A stretch of 64,000 nt of DNA from CAYFQB01 sp964345225 (lineage in GTDB: Bacteria; Nitrospirota; Thermodesulfovibrionia; Thermodesulfovibrionales; UBA6898), in assembly GCA_964345225.1 (NCBI GenBank), contig CAYFQB010000021.1, positions 1 to 64,000 on the forward strand, in the 5' to 3' direction. Made by a program: the position numbers and the translations under genes. Of the stretch, positions 26,228 through 35,133 are shown piece after piece; positions within the stretch are counted from its first letter, which is position 1, and each line of letters starts with the position of its first letter. The notes beneath the pieces are model-generated. The model saw nothing but the letters and a program-made list of their open reading frames with translations. It ran no database searches and was not told where the DNA came from.

Positions 26228-27424
26228 TTGATACTCAAATCCTTAATGCCCGCTTACGGCGGTTTTACAATAGCAAGGGATGAAAAGGTTATCTTTATTA
26301 AAGGGGCGATCCCGGGAGAAGTTGTTGAAGTCAATATTGGAGAAAAGAAACGGGATTATTCCATAGCTTATGTTACGAATGTTATAGAGCCATCTGAATA
26401 CCGCAATGAGCCTAGATGCCGGGTGTTTGGCATGTGCGGCGGCTGTCACCTGCAGTTCATATCTTATGAAAAACAACTGACCATGAAAGACGAAATACTC
26501 CTTGATTCACTAACCAGGTTGGGAGGTATTGAGATCATCTTGGGTTCGGCGCTTACAGATTTTCAATGGAATTACAGGCACAGAGCACAGTTTAAGGTTT
26601 CACGGCAAGGTGAGGTCGGCTTTTTCAGAGAATCGACAAGAGATGTAGTAACATTTGATAGTTGCCCTCTGATGTGCCAGGAAATAAATACTCTTTTTCA
26701 GAAGATAAAAGATAAGCATGATTTATCTAATTTGACAGAGATTCATATTACAGCAGGAAATTTCCCCGTAGCTTTGATAAAGGGTAAGGAACATGACATA
26801 ACATTATGTGATGGATTTAAAGATCTTGGTTTTTCAGGAATAGCATATAACGATACTGTTGCTTCAGGAACAGCATCTACAGAATTTGATTTGAACGGTT
26901 TCAGGTATACTGTCTCTCCCTGGTCTTTTTTCCAGTCACACTGGAGCCTTAACAGGAAGGTTGTCGACTCCATAATAAATCGTTTAATGCCTTTAAGTGG
27001 AAAGCGAATCCTCGATCTGTATGCAGGTGCAGGCAACTTCTCAATACCTGTGTCGTCTGTTGCAAATGAAGTAATTGCAGTTGAAGATAATTTATATGCA
27101 GTAGATGATGCTAACCGGAATCTTAATTTGAATAATATAAAAAACTGCAGGTTCTTTAAATCATCAGCAGAAAAGTACAGGATTAAAAAAAATTTTGATG
27201 TAATTATTCTTGATCCCCCGAGACAAGGTCTAACATCCGGGATCATAAAAAAGATCTTGGAAAACCCTTCTGATATAATTGTTTATGTTTCTTGTAATCC
27301 AGCAACACACGCGAGAGATTTGAAAAAACTAAAAGAAAAATATAAAGTCCTTTCAGTTCAGCAAATCGATTTTTTCCCGAACACTTTTCATATAGAAGCT
27401 GTTGCCTTCCTGGAGATTAAATAA
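26228..27424 (+). CDS. rlmD: 23S rRNA (uracil-5-)-methyltransferase, RlmD/RumA type
   Basis: A 398-residue SAM-dependent RNA methyltransferase. Seen: N-terminal TRAM-like region (IFIKGAIPGEVVEV), an iron-sulfur set CRVFGMCGGCHLQ near residues 61-73 with C at 138, the SAM motif ILDLYAGAGNFSIP near 259, the DPPRQG motif near 326, and catalytic Cys in VYVSCNPAT near 347. The TTG start is chosen since the first ATG would lie inside the TRAM strand. The exact uridine methylated is inferred from family only. It begins six bases after the receiver stop. Confidence 0.88.
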   Translation: MILKSLMPAYGGFTIARDEKVIFIKGAIPGEVVEVNIGEKKRDYSIAYVTNVIEPSEYRNEPRCRVFGMCGGCHLQFISYEKQLTMKDEILLDSLTRLGGIEIILGSALTDFQWNYRHRAQFKVSRQGEVGFFRESTRDVVTFDSCPLMCQEINTLFQKIKDKHDLSNLTEIHITAGNFPVALIKGKEHDITLCDGFKDLGFSGIAYNDTVASGTASTEFDLNGFRYTVSPWSFFQSHWSLNRKVVDSIINRLMPLSGKRILDLYAGAGNFSIPVSSVANEVIAVEDNLYAVDDANRNLNLNNIKNCRFFKSSAEKYRIKKNFDVIILDPPRQGLTSGIIKKILENPSDIIVYVSCNPATHARDLKKLKEKYKVLSVQQIDFFPNTFHIEAVAFLEIK

Positions 27425-27466
27425 TCCTGTTTTACATAAATTTATGTTAAATTATTTGAATTGAAA

Positions 27467-27955
27467 ATGATGAAGAGCAATAGCCGGTCTAGTTTTTTAA
27501 AAGAAATAGTTTTGTTTCAGGACGAGATTGCTAAAAAGACTCATAAAGAACTTTTTTCTTTTGATGACTCCTGTTATTTTATTCTTAGCGATAAGATTGT
27601 CGCTTCGATTTTATCTGCTGCAGAGAGAAATATAGCAACAAGGCTGCATTTATCAGTCACATGGGAGAATTTGCTAAAGGTAGCTCTATGGACTATTGAT
27701 AAGCCATCAATACAAAATGTTTTATCTCTTGTTGAAGATGCAGGTATAAAGGGTAAGACACTTAAACGCTATAAGAAATATGATATATCTAACGTCTTCC
27801 TCCAGCTTTATTACCAAAAGAGATTTGATGTTCTGAGAAGTATTTGTAATTTGGCAAAGGCAAAAGCAGAGTCAAAAATTGACAGGGAAAAAATACGGGT
27901 TTCCTGCCATCTTGTTTCGGCTGAAGAATGTAAAATAATCGCAAGCAGTCTTTGA
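27467..27955 (+). CDS. Hypothetical protein
   Basis: A protein of about 162 residues that I do not recognise. It is predicted soluble, alpha-helical and basic, with a central FDDSCYFILSDKIVASIL stretch and a C-terminal KAKAESKIDREKIRVSCHL. No signal peptide, membrane helix or metal motif is obvious; there are four dispersed cysteines. The start could be TTG 27461, ATG 27467 or ATG 27470; no strong ribosome binding site decides. It lies between rlmD and the diguanylate cyclase on the same strand, followed by an inverted repeat. Confidence 0.65.
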   Translation: MMKSNSRSSFLKEIVLFQDEIAKKTHKELFSFDDSCYFILSDKIVASILSAAERNIATRLHLSVTWENLLKVALWTIDKPSIQNVLSLVEDAGIKGKTLKRYKKYDISNVFLQLYYQKRFDVLRSICNLAKAKAESKIDREKIRVSCHLVSAEECKIIASSL

Positions 27956-27963
27956 AGATGCTA

Positions 27964-27984
27964 ATTTCCCTCGTGCAGGGAAAT
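27964..27984 (+). terminator. Inverted repeat after hypothetical gene
   Basis: ATTTCCCT (27964-27971) and AGGGAAAT (27977-27984) make a perfect 8-bp stem with loop CGTGC, seven bases after a stop codon. There is no T-run, so a terminator role is uncertain. Confidence 0.45.
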
Positions 27985-28058
27985 AAGGTATCATAAAAAA
28001 AGCTTGAATATAATGGTTTTTACTGGTATCGTTTAAATGGTAAATTTGAGGAGATTAA

Positions 28059-28994
28059 ATGGCGAGGGCTAAAATTTTAGTTGTAGAAGACGATCCTCTG
28101 CAGGCAAAAGAAATATTAGAAATACTGGATAAGACTGGCTACGAGACTATTGTAGCAAATGATGGAATCGATGCAATTAAGAAAGCGACGAAAATAATGC
28201 CTGATTTAATTCTTCTCGATGTTATAATGCCGGGATTAGACGGCCATGAAGTAAGCAGATGGTTAAAACTTGAAGAGTCCACAAAGGGCATTCCAATAAT
28301 TATGCTTACAGTAAAAAAAGAACTTACAGATAAAATTACCGGTCTTCAAATAGGAGCCGATGACTATCTTCCCAAGCCGTACAATGAACTGGAATTAAAT
28401 GCAAGGATATATGCGTCTCTTAGAACCAAGGCATTACAGGATGAACTGAGGTTAAAAAACAAACAGCTTGAGGATCTGCTTTACAGGGTTGAATGTATGG
28501 CTGTAACTGATTTGCTGACAGAACTCTACAACCGGAGAAAATTCCATGAAGTTCTTGCAAATGAGATCGAAAGGACAAAGAGATATTCCACACCTTTTTC
28601 ATTATTCATGATAGATATAGACCACTTCAAGAGTGTAAATGATAATTATGGCCATCAAGTAGGTGACGATGTACTGAAGGAGATCGCCCAAATTATATTG
28701 TCTAATATCAGAGAAATTGATACTGCTGCCAGATATGGCGGGGAAGAATTTATGGTAATACTTCCAAATACTCAAAAGCTGGATGCAAGGAATGTTGCTG
28801 AAAGGATAAGAACCAGCATTGAGAAAAACAGATTTTTCGGAGTTAAAAATAATAATATCACTGTGAGCGCGGGTATTTCAGGAATGCCCAGTAAAAATAT
28901 TAATACTGAAGATGAGTTAATTCGATGTGTAGATTTCGCACTTTACCGTGCAAAGCAGTATGGCCGTAACCGTACCGAAATTTCAGAAGAATAA
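28059..28994 (+). CDS. Response regulator diguanylate cyclase (REC-GGDEF)
   Basis: A 311-residue protein that should make c-di-GMP when phosphorylated. Receiver at 1-120: EDD near 10-12, acceptor Asp54 in LLDVIMPG, Lys in LPKPYN. GGDEF domain at about 150-308: active-site GGEEF at 227-231 (intact catalytic Glu) and, five residues before it, REID at 218-221, the product-inhibition I-site. GAGGAG lies before the ATG. Its product is the ligand of the riboswitch at 11100-11181 in the same window. The cognate kinase is not adjacent. Confidence 0.95.
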   Translation: MARAKILVVEDDPLQAKEILEILDKTGYETIVANDGIDAIKKATKIMPDLILLDVIMPGLDGHEVSRWLKLEESTKGIPIIMLTVKKELTDKITGLQIGADDYLPKPYNELELNARIYASLRTKALQDELRLKNKQLEDLLYRVECMAVTDLLTELYNRRKFHEVLANEIERTKRYSTPFSLFMIDIDHFKSVNDNYGHQVGDDVLKEIAQIILSNIREIDTAARYGGEEFMVILPNTQKLDARNVAERIRTSIEKNRFFGVKNNNITVSAGISGMPSKNINTEDELIRCVDFALYRAKQYGRNRTEISEE

Positions 28995-29141
28995 AGTTTA
29001 GGGGTAACAGCTTAATAAATCCCATAACAAAATCAAACCTTATCAGGATATTCATAATCCCCTTAAATGTATTTAAGTATAAAAAGAGCTAGTGGATTAA
29101 GTAGTTGGACATATTCCTTTTGGATTAAACATGGAGGTTAT

Positions 29142-29178
29142 CCCGTTTAGAAATAGCTGTAATTTTTTTCTAACGGGG
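29142..29178. repeat. Dispersed palindromic repeat, copy 2
   Basis: CCCGTTTAGAAA (29142-29153) pairs with TTTCTAACGGGG (29167-29178). It stands in the 297-base gap between the diguanylate cyclase and moeA, a gap that otherwise shows only AT-rich sequence. TTTACCCC follows directly. Confidence 0.75.
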
Positions 29179-29291
29179 TTTACCCCTTAAGTAATACACG
29201 CTCATTTTTTAAGGAGTAAAGTTGATTTAATCAGGTAATTCTTTAATAATAAATATCAATTGTAATCAAGCCTTTTAATCAGGAGAAATAA

Positions 29292-31364
29292 TTGAAGAAG
29301 GGAATATATCTTGAAAATACCCCGTTAAAAGATGCGGTGCAGAAATGGCTGGAAAAAATAAATGCAGAAAAAATCAAGCCATTAAAAGGTGAAATTATAA
29401 TGGCAAAAGACTCTCACGGCAGGGTGACCGCCGAAGCAGTTTTTGCAAGGATGTCTGCGCCGTTTTATCACTCATCAGCAATGGATGGATATGCTGTAAA
29501 ATTCATTGATACATTTGGTGCTTCAGAGACTTCTCCTAAGAGACTCAAAGTTGGTGAACAGGCAGTGTATGTTGATACTGGTGACCCTATACCTGAAGGC
29601 TTTAATGCTGTAATTATGGTTGAGGATGTAAACGTAATAATAGCAGGGGGCAGGGAGCAAGGCGAATGGGGCAAAGAGCAAAGAGCAGAGAATGAAGAGC
29701 ATGGAGCTGGGAGTGAAGGACAATACTTAGACAGGGACTTCGAGCGAGCCTCGGTCGAACTCCTCAGGCCTAAAAGGGAAGAAGGGGGAACCGAAGAGTA
29801 TATTGAGATAATTTGTCCTGCAACCCCGTGGCAGCATGTAAGGGTGATAGGCGAAGATATAGTAAGTACAGAACTTATACTACCGGAAAACCATAGGATT
29901 AGGCCGGTGGATATCGGTGCTATTATCTCTGGAGGTCATGTCAAGGTTAAAGTACGAAGTAAACCGAAAGTGGTGATAATACCGACCGGCTCCGAGATTG
30001 TGGAGCCAGGTACTGAGCTGAAGAAGGGCAACATAATAGAATACAACTCCCTGATTTTATCGTCACTTGTTTATGAATGGGGAGGGGAGCCCTTAAGAAT
30101 AAAACCTGTACCAGATGATCTTCAGCTGATAAAGCAGTCAATTATTGATGGTTGCAAAAATGGAGATATTGTTGTTGTTAATGCCGGATCTTCAGCAGGC
30201 TCTTCTGATTATACTGCAAGGGCTATAGCTGAACTCGGCGAAATAATTTTGCATGGTATAAGCATTAAACCTGGCAAGCCTGTAGTCCTTGGATGGGTAA
30301 GGAACAGACCGGTACTTGGAATCCCGGGTTATCCTGTTTCAACCTGTATTACGTTTGACATTTTTGCAAAAGGCTTAATTTACAGATTACAGGGACTAGA
30401 TACACCGGAGCCTGATATTATCAGGGCAAAACTTTCACGTCAGGTTGCATCTTCTCTGGGCCAGGAAGAATTTATCAGGGTAAAGCTAGGTAAAGTTGGA
30501 GAAAATTTGATAGCAACTCCTGTAAGCAGGGGAGCCGGTGTACTGATGTCCCTGGTGAGAGCAGATGGTTTTGTTAGAATACCTGCAATGTCAGAGGGAA
30601 TAGGCTCAGGTACAGAGGTGAATATTGAGTTGCTGAGGGGTGAAAAGGAAATTGAAAACACGGTAGTATGCATAGGAAGCCATGATAATACATTAGACCT
30701 GCTTGCGAATATCTTAAAGAAAAACTACCCAAAATTTTCACTTTCATCCGCACATGTCGGCTCTATGGGTGGACTGATAGCCTTGAAAAGAGGTGAAGCT
30801 CATCTGGCTGGGACACATCTGCTTGACGAAAAAACAGGCGAATATAATATCCCGTTTATTAAAAGGATACTCGGTAATATTGGTATTATCCTGATAAATC
30901 TTGTCTACCGTCAACAGGGATTGATGGTATTGAAAGGCAATCCCTCCAATATACAGGGCTTTAAAGATTTATTGCGGAAGGATATTGTATTTATCAATAG
31001 ACAGAACGGTGCTGGGACAAGATTGCTTACAGACAAATACCTGAGAGAAATGCAGATATCTCCAAGAGATATCAGAGGTTATGAAAGGGAGGAATACACT
31101 CATATGGGAGTTGCCTCTGCAGTACTGAACGGTATTGCTGATACCGGTATGGGCATTCTGGCAGCGGCAAAAGCACTTGATCTTGATTTTATTCCTGTTG
31201 CAAAAGAGAGATATGACCTTGCAATATTAAGGGGGTATATAGAGACAGAAACAGTTTCTTCTATCGTTAAAATTATCAAGGAAAATAAAGAAATCAGAGA
31301 GCTTGTAGAGAATATGGGAGGTTATGACATATCCGATATGGGGAAAATAATGTATGAGGCATAA
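29292..31364 (+). CDS. moeA: Molybdopterin molybdenumtransferase MoeA fused to a LysR-substrate-binding-like domain
   Basis: A 690-residue fusion. Residues 1-440 are MoeA, which inserts molybdate into adenylylated molybdopterin: SAMDGYAVK near 72-80, VDTGDPIPEGFNAVIMVEDV near 104-123, PTGSEIVEPG near 227, NAGSSAGSSDYT near 292, and GIPGYPVSTCITFDIF near 338. Residues 455-690 are a periplasmic-binding-protein-fold domain (COG1910 type) with INRQNGAGTRLL near 566, thought to sense molybdate or tungstate or act as a regulator. Oddity: residues about 118-173 are a low-complexity, Glu/Gly-rich in-frame insert derived from heptad repeats. TTG start with AGGAGAAATAA upstream. It overlaps the ASKHA gene by 11 bases. 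Confidence 0.92.
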   Translation: MKKGIYLENTPLKDAVQKWLEKINAEKIKPLKGEIIMAKDSHGRVTAEAVFARMSAPFYHSSAMDGYAVKFIDTFGASETSPKRLKVGEQAVYVDTGDPIPEGFNAVIMVEDVNVIIAGGREQGEWGKEQRAENEEHGAGSEGQYLDRDFERASVELLRPKREEGGTEEYIEIICPATPWQHVRVIGEDIVSTELILPENHRIRPVDIGAIISGGHVKVKVRSKPKVVIIPTGSEIVEPGTELKKGNIIEYNSLILSSLVYEWGGEPLRIKPVPDDLQLIKQSIIDGCKNGDIVVVNAGSSAGSSDYTARAIAELGEIILHGISIKPGKPVVLGWVRNRPVLGIPGYPVSTCITFDIFAKGLIYRLQGLDTPEPDIIRAKLSRQVASSLGQEEFIRVKLGKVGENLIATPVSRGAGVLMSLVRADGFVRIPAMSEGIGSGTEVNIELLRGEKEIENTVVCIGSHDNTLDLLANILKKNYPKFSLSSAHVGSMGGLIALKRGEAHLAGTHLLDEKTGEYNIPFIKRILGNIGIILINLVYRQQGLMVLKGNPSNIQGFKDLLRKDIVFINRQNGAGTRLLTDKYLREMQISPRDIRGYEREEYTHMGVASAVLNGIADTGMGILAAAKALDLDFIPVAKERYDLAILRGYIETETVSSIVKIIKENKEIRELVENMGGYDISDMGKIMYEA

Positions 31365-32850
31365 TCCACTGGCTTTTTCATACAGCATTAAATTAAGCCC
31401 GCCTTCAACAGAGGACAAGAATGACGATGCCGGGAGACTAAGGAAGGAACTTGAGAAAAAGGGTTTTAAAAATGTAGATATTCCAATTCATATCCTCAGG
31501 AGATTATCTGAAGAAATGCGTAAAAATAATTTTACTGTGGATCTTGTATTTGGAGTTTGTGATAATGGATTTAAACTGTTTGAAATAGGCAAGAAAGTTA
31601 TCTATGGCATTGCACTTGACATTGGAACTTCAAATATCTCATGTTCATTGTTTAATCTCGATACCTGTGAAAGAATCGATTCGCATGACACTGACAATCC
31701 TCAGGTAACATTCGGCAGTGATGTTCTTTCAAGGGTTCAGATGTCTATGCTCGGCGAATCAGCACGCCTTAATCAGTTGCTTCTTGAAGGCATTAATGAT
31801 CTTATAACTACACTTTGCAGGAGAAACAATATTTCCCCGAGAGAAATTTTCGCGGTATCGGTTGCAGGAAACACTATAATGACTCATTTTTTCCTAGGGC
31901 TTGATGTAAGGAATATTTCTGTCAGCCCTTATGTGCCGGCATTGAGCGGTCCCGCAATATTGAGTGCTGAAGAAACAGGCCTTGATGTACATAAATATGC
32001 TGTTGTCTTTGTCTTTCCCAACGCAGGTAGTTATGTCGGCGGGGACATTATAAGTGGAATGCTTTATTCAGAAATATATAAGGAAGAGAAACCTGTATTA
32101 TTTATTGATGTCGGGACAAATGTCGAGATTACGCTGGGATGCAGTGAGTGGATCATGGTCGGTGCCGGTGCTGCAGGACCTGCGCTTGAAGATGGGATAG
32201 CAGGTATCGGGAAAAGGGCTGAAAAAGGAACTATCTCCAGTGTTAAGATCGACCCTGCAACAAAGGAGATTAATATTGATGTTATTGATGATATTGAACC
32301 TTCAGGTATCTGCGGCTCCGGAATGATAGATCTCGTTGCAGAGTTATTTTCAACAAATGTTATTGATCAGTCAGGGAGATTCACGGATAAAGAAAAAAGG
32401 ATTATAAAAAAAGATGGTGAAAAAGGCTATATGGTATTTAGATCTGACACCAGACAACTCGTTCTGAAGGAACGGGAAATACAGAACTTCATTCGCTCCA
32501 AGGCAGCGATGTTTGCCTTTCTCTATGTATTTGTAAGGTCAGTCGGGATGAGTCTGAAAGACATAGGAAAAATTTATATTGCAGGAGCACTTGGCTGCGG
32601 TATTAATCTTGAGAATGCAATTAAAATCGGTATGCTTCCGGATCTGCCGAGAGAAAGGTTTATATTTTTGGATAACTCATCGCTTGGAGGTGCTGAGCTT
32701 GTACTATGTTACAGAAATTTATTGACTGATGTCGAGACAATACGCACCAGAATTACCTACCGTGAAATGGGCGAAGATACCGAAATTCTCAATGCCCTTC
32801 AGGGTGCGCTCTTTATCCCGCATACAGATCCTGAAATTCTGAAAGGATAA
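31354..32850 (+). CDS. ASKHA-fold corrinoid-activator-like protein (RACo/RamA-type, DUF4445) without ferredoxin domain
   Basis: A 498-residue protein. Residues about 85-498 form the actin-like ATPase domain of reductive activators of corrinoid proteins: IALDIGTSNISCSLF near 89, VAGNTIMTHFFLG near 171, PNAGSYVGGDIISGML near 224, FIDVGTNVEITLG near 250, MVGAGAAGPALEDG near 268, and EPSGICGSGMIDLV near 311. Such proteins use ATP to reduce cob(II)alamin, usually through an N-terminal 2Fe-2S ferredoxin. Here the 80-residue N-terminus has no four-Cys ferredoxin motif, so another protein must supply electrons or the role differs. Its stop codon lies within the end of the adjacent inverted-repeat element. 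Confidence 0.83.
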   Translation: MRHNPLAFSYSIKLSPPSTEDKNDDAGRLRKELEKKGFKNVDIPIHILRRLSEEMRKNNFTVDLVFGVCDNGFKLFEIGKKVIYGIALDIGTSNISCSLFNLDTCERIDSHDTDNPQVTFGSDVLSRVQMSMLGESARLNQLLLEGINDLITTLCRRNNISPREIFAVSVAGNTIMTHFFLGLDVRNISVSPYVPALSGPAILSAEETGLDVHKYAVVFVFPNAGSYVGGDIISGMLYSEIYKEEKPVLFIDVGTNVEITLGCSEWIMVGAGAAGPALEDGIAGIGKRAEKGTISSVKIDPATKEINIDVIDDIEPSGICGSGMIDLVAELFSTNVIDQSGRFTDKEKRIIKKDGEKGYMVFRSDTRQLVLKEREIQNFIRSKAAMFAFLYVFVRSVGMSLKDIGKIYIAGALGCGINLENAIKIGMLPDLPRERFIFLDNSSLGGAELVLCYRNLLTDVETIRTRITYREMGEDTEILNALQGALFIPHTDPEILKG

Positions 32851-33044
32851 AAACAGGTACACTTCCCATATTTTCTCAGAAAAAATGTTTTGTGTTACAA
32901 ATTTGACAAATTACTTATTCTGCACGAACTTATTATTTTCCAAATTTCACTAATTTATTATATATCAAGACCTTAGTCTGGTACTTTTCTACCGTTATAT
33001 ACAGGATGACTGTAAATAAAATATGGGAAGTGTCCCTGTTTTTA
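32848..33044. mobile_element. MITE-like element with 26-27-bp terminal inverted repeats
   Basis: The left end (32848-32874) reads TAAAAACAGGTACACTTCCC then ATATTTT, and the reverse complement of the right end (33018-33044) reads TAAAAACAGGGACACTTCCC then ATATTTT, one mismatch in 27. The 143 bases between have no open frame and no transposase. The left end begins in the stop codon of the ASKHA gene. No clear target-site duplication was found. GGGACACTT also occurs in the terminator at 39154-39185. Confidence 0.75.
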
Positions 33045-33499
33045 TGCCTTAAAAGGTAGTAGTATCATGACACACTAGTGCATGACACAACAATGTATAT
33101 TGTCACAACTATAGCAGTGTGCATCATAATTAATCTTCCTAAGACACTGATATAAATGCCAAATATTATTATAAAAAATCGTTTTATGTGCTATTGAACC
33201 ATTTTTAGCACACATATTGCTTAATTATAAAGTAAATTGTTGTGTTTAAGCTGTAATGCTTACCTTGCTAGAAATAAGTGAGGAAGGAGGTGAAATATTC
33301 TTTAAGAAGTCTGTTAACCTTTCTCTTTATTTTTTAATTAAATCAAGAGGAGAATGTCATAAACAGGCTGTGATTTATTCAAGACCAATGAGTAAAAGTC
33401 TAATGAAACACGCTGAATATAGAAGATTATGATTCATTGGTATCAAAGTGTATAGTGAGGGGAAACATTTTAAATTGAATACTAACAAGGGGGGAAACA
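33045..33499. other. Long AT-rich leader of the TM-helix gene, no gene seen
   Basis: I find no supported gene. Two purine-rich Shine-Dalgarno-like stretches (AAGGAGGTG near 33285 and AAGAGGAG near 33345) stand before frames without normal starts. A TAGCAC-N5-TTGC string at 33206-33220 has sigma-54 spacing but lacks one of the essential G bases. The gene-proximal GGGGGGAAAC before 33500 is the ribosome binding site. Confidence 0.5.
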
Positions 33500-35044
33500 A
33501 TGCAAAACATGATCGATGAGATAACCAGGTTAGTCGGATCATACATACCGAATCTTGTTGCTGCTCTAGCTATCCTTATACTCGGTTGGATTGTTGCCCT
33601 GGTGATTTCTAAAATTGTCCAAGCAGCTCTGCGTAGAACAAATTTAAACAACCGTCTGGCTCATTTGATGCAAGGGAAAAAGTCTAATATGATAACCGGG
33701 GAACATAAAGAAAAAACACTCGATATAGAAAAAGGGATATCAAAAGGATTGTTCTACCTTATAATGCTTTTTGTCATTGTAGCCTTTTTCCAGACTTTAG
33801 GTATAACGCTTATCACTGAGCCGCTCAACAGGCTTTTAAATCAGTTATTTGAATTTGCACCGAAGCTTCTTGGCGCCGGTATTTTACTGCTTATAGCTTG
33901 GGTCATAGCCACAGTGCTTAGAAAGGTTATTTCCGGGGCTCTGGGTGCAACGAAACTCGATGAATATTTTGGCAAGCAGGCCGGCATCAAGGAAGATAAG
34001 CGTATGCCACTCACTAAATCATTAGGCGATGCTATATACTGGCTTGTCTTTCTACTTTTTCTTCCGGCCGTATTAGGTGCCCTTGGTATGGAAGGACTCC
34101 TTCGCCCTGTACAGGGGATGTTAAATAAGATTCTCGATTTTCTACCTAACATAATAACGGCTGCCATAATTTTTATAGTAGGCTGGTTTATTGCTCGAAT
34201 AATTCAGCGGATAGTAACGAGTCTCTTGACAGCAATAGGTATTGATCGACTGACCGAAAAAGCTAATTTATCTTCGTTAGTAGGAGCAAAGGGACTCTCA
34301 GGGATTTTAGGAATTGTAGTCTATGTTTTAATCCTTATTCCGGTAATTGTTGCAGCCCTGAATGCGTTAGCCATTGAAGCAATAACAAGGCCAGCAAGCA
34401 ATATGCTTAACGTGATCTTGGGAGCATTTCCTGATATTTTTGCTGCAAGCTTGGTCTTGATAATTGCTTATGTAATTGGACGATTGGTTGCAGGTTTGAT
34501 CAAGAGCCTTCTTACTGGAATTGGATTTAATAAAGTTTTTGTCTGGCTTGGACTTAGCAAAGAGGCATCTGACGTAAAGCAAACACCATCTGCAATGATT
34601 GGAACCTTGGTACTTGTATTGACGATGCTTTTTGCTGCAATAGAGGCCTCGCGTCTTCTCGGGTTTGAATCTCTGGCTGAGCTTGTTTCACAGTTTATGG
34701 TTTTTGCAGGCCATATCATTTTTGGTCTGATAATCTTTGCCCTTGGACTTTATCTTGCGAATATCGTTTCCCAAAAGATAATTTCTTTAAAGACAGACCA
34801 GGCTGGTTTGCTATCAAAAGTTACAAGAATTGCTATTGTATTGCTTGCTTCAGCTATGGCACTCAGACAAATGGGTATAGCTAACGAGATTATCAATATT
34901 GCTTTTGGCCTATTGCTGGGAGCTGTTGCAGTGGCAATGGCTATTGCTTTTGGTATAGGAGGCCGGGAAATAGCCGGGAAAAAGCTTGAGCAGTGGCTAC
35001 ATCCAGCTAAGTCAGGTAAGCAAGAAGATAAAGAGGGGGCTTAA
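33500..35044 (+). CDS. Conserved TM-helix repeat membrane protein (small-conductance mechanosensitive-channel-like)
   Basis: A 514-residue integral membrane protein with five internal repeats, each a Pro-started amphipathic/hydrophobic helix pair: PNLVAALAILILGWIVALVI near 18, PKLLGAGILLLIAWVIATVL near 120, PNIITAAIIFIVGWFIARII near 217, PDIFAASLVLIIAYVIGRLV near 315, and a diverged fifth near 400. This is the TM_helix (PF05552-type) pattern, annotated as mechanosensitive-ion-channel-like. The C-terminus, GIGGREIAGKKLEQWL, resembles the MscS pore-exit region, but no MscS beta domain follows. A palindromic repeat follows the stop and may end transcription. Confidence 0.86.
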   Translation: MQNMIDEITRLVGSYIPNLVAALAILILGWIVALVISKIVQAALRRTNLNNRLAHLMQGKKSNMITGEHKEKTLDIEKGISKGLFYLIMLFVIVAFFQTLGITLITEPLNRLLNQLFEFAPKLLGAGILLLIAWVIATVLRKVISGALGATKLDEYFGKQAGIKEDKRMPLTKSLGDAIYWLVFLLFLPAVLGALGMEGLLRPVQGMLNKILDFLPNIITAAIIFIVGWFIARIIQRIVTSLLTAIGIDRLTEKANLSSLVGAKGLSGILGIVVYVLILIPVIVAALNALAIEAITRPASNMLNVILGAFPDIFAASLVLIIAYVIGRLVAGLIKSLLTGIGFNKVFVWLGLSKEASDVKQTPSAMIGTLVLVLTMLFAAIEASRLLGFESLAELVSQFMVFAGHIIFGLIIFALGLYLANIVSQKIISLKTDQAGLLSKVTRIAIVLLASAMALRQMGIANEIINIAFGLLLGAVAVAMAIAFGIGGREIAGKKLEQWLHPAKSGKQEDKEGA

Positions 35045-35058
35045 TAACCCCCTCTTTA

Positions 35059-35096
35059 CCCCATTTAGAAATTGTTGTTATTTTCTTCTAACGGGG
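35059..35096. repeat. Dispersed palindromic repeat, copy 3
   Basis: CCCCATTTAGAA (35059-35070) pairs with TTCTAACGGGG (35086-35096). The loop has ATTGTTGTTATTTTC, shared with copies 1 and 6. It lies 15 bases after the channel-like gene and just before copy 4. Confidence 0.75.
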
Positions 35097-35101
35097 TTTA
35101 T

Positions 35102-35128
35102 CCCGTTTAGATATAAATATCTAATGGG
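35102..35128. repeat. Dispersed palindromic repeat, copy 4
   Basis: CCCGTTTAGATA (35102-35113) pairs with TATCTAATGGG (35118-35128) around a TAAA loop. It sits between the convergent ends of the channel-like gene and the polyferredoxin gene, tandem with copy 3. Confidence 0.75.
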
Positions 35129-35133
35129 ATTTA

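Noticed and set aside
33206..33221. TAGCACACATATTGCT as a sigma-54 promoter
   Set aside because: Spacing is right but the -24 element has A in place of one invariant G, so I did not list it as a promoter.
33286..33433. Open frame after AAGGAGGTG upstream of the TM-helix gene
   Set aside because: It has no ATG, GTG or TTG in a usable position after the Shine-Dalgarno-like sequence, and the product is not recognisable.
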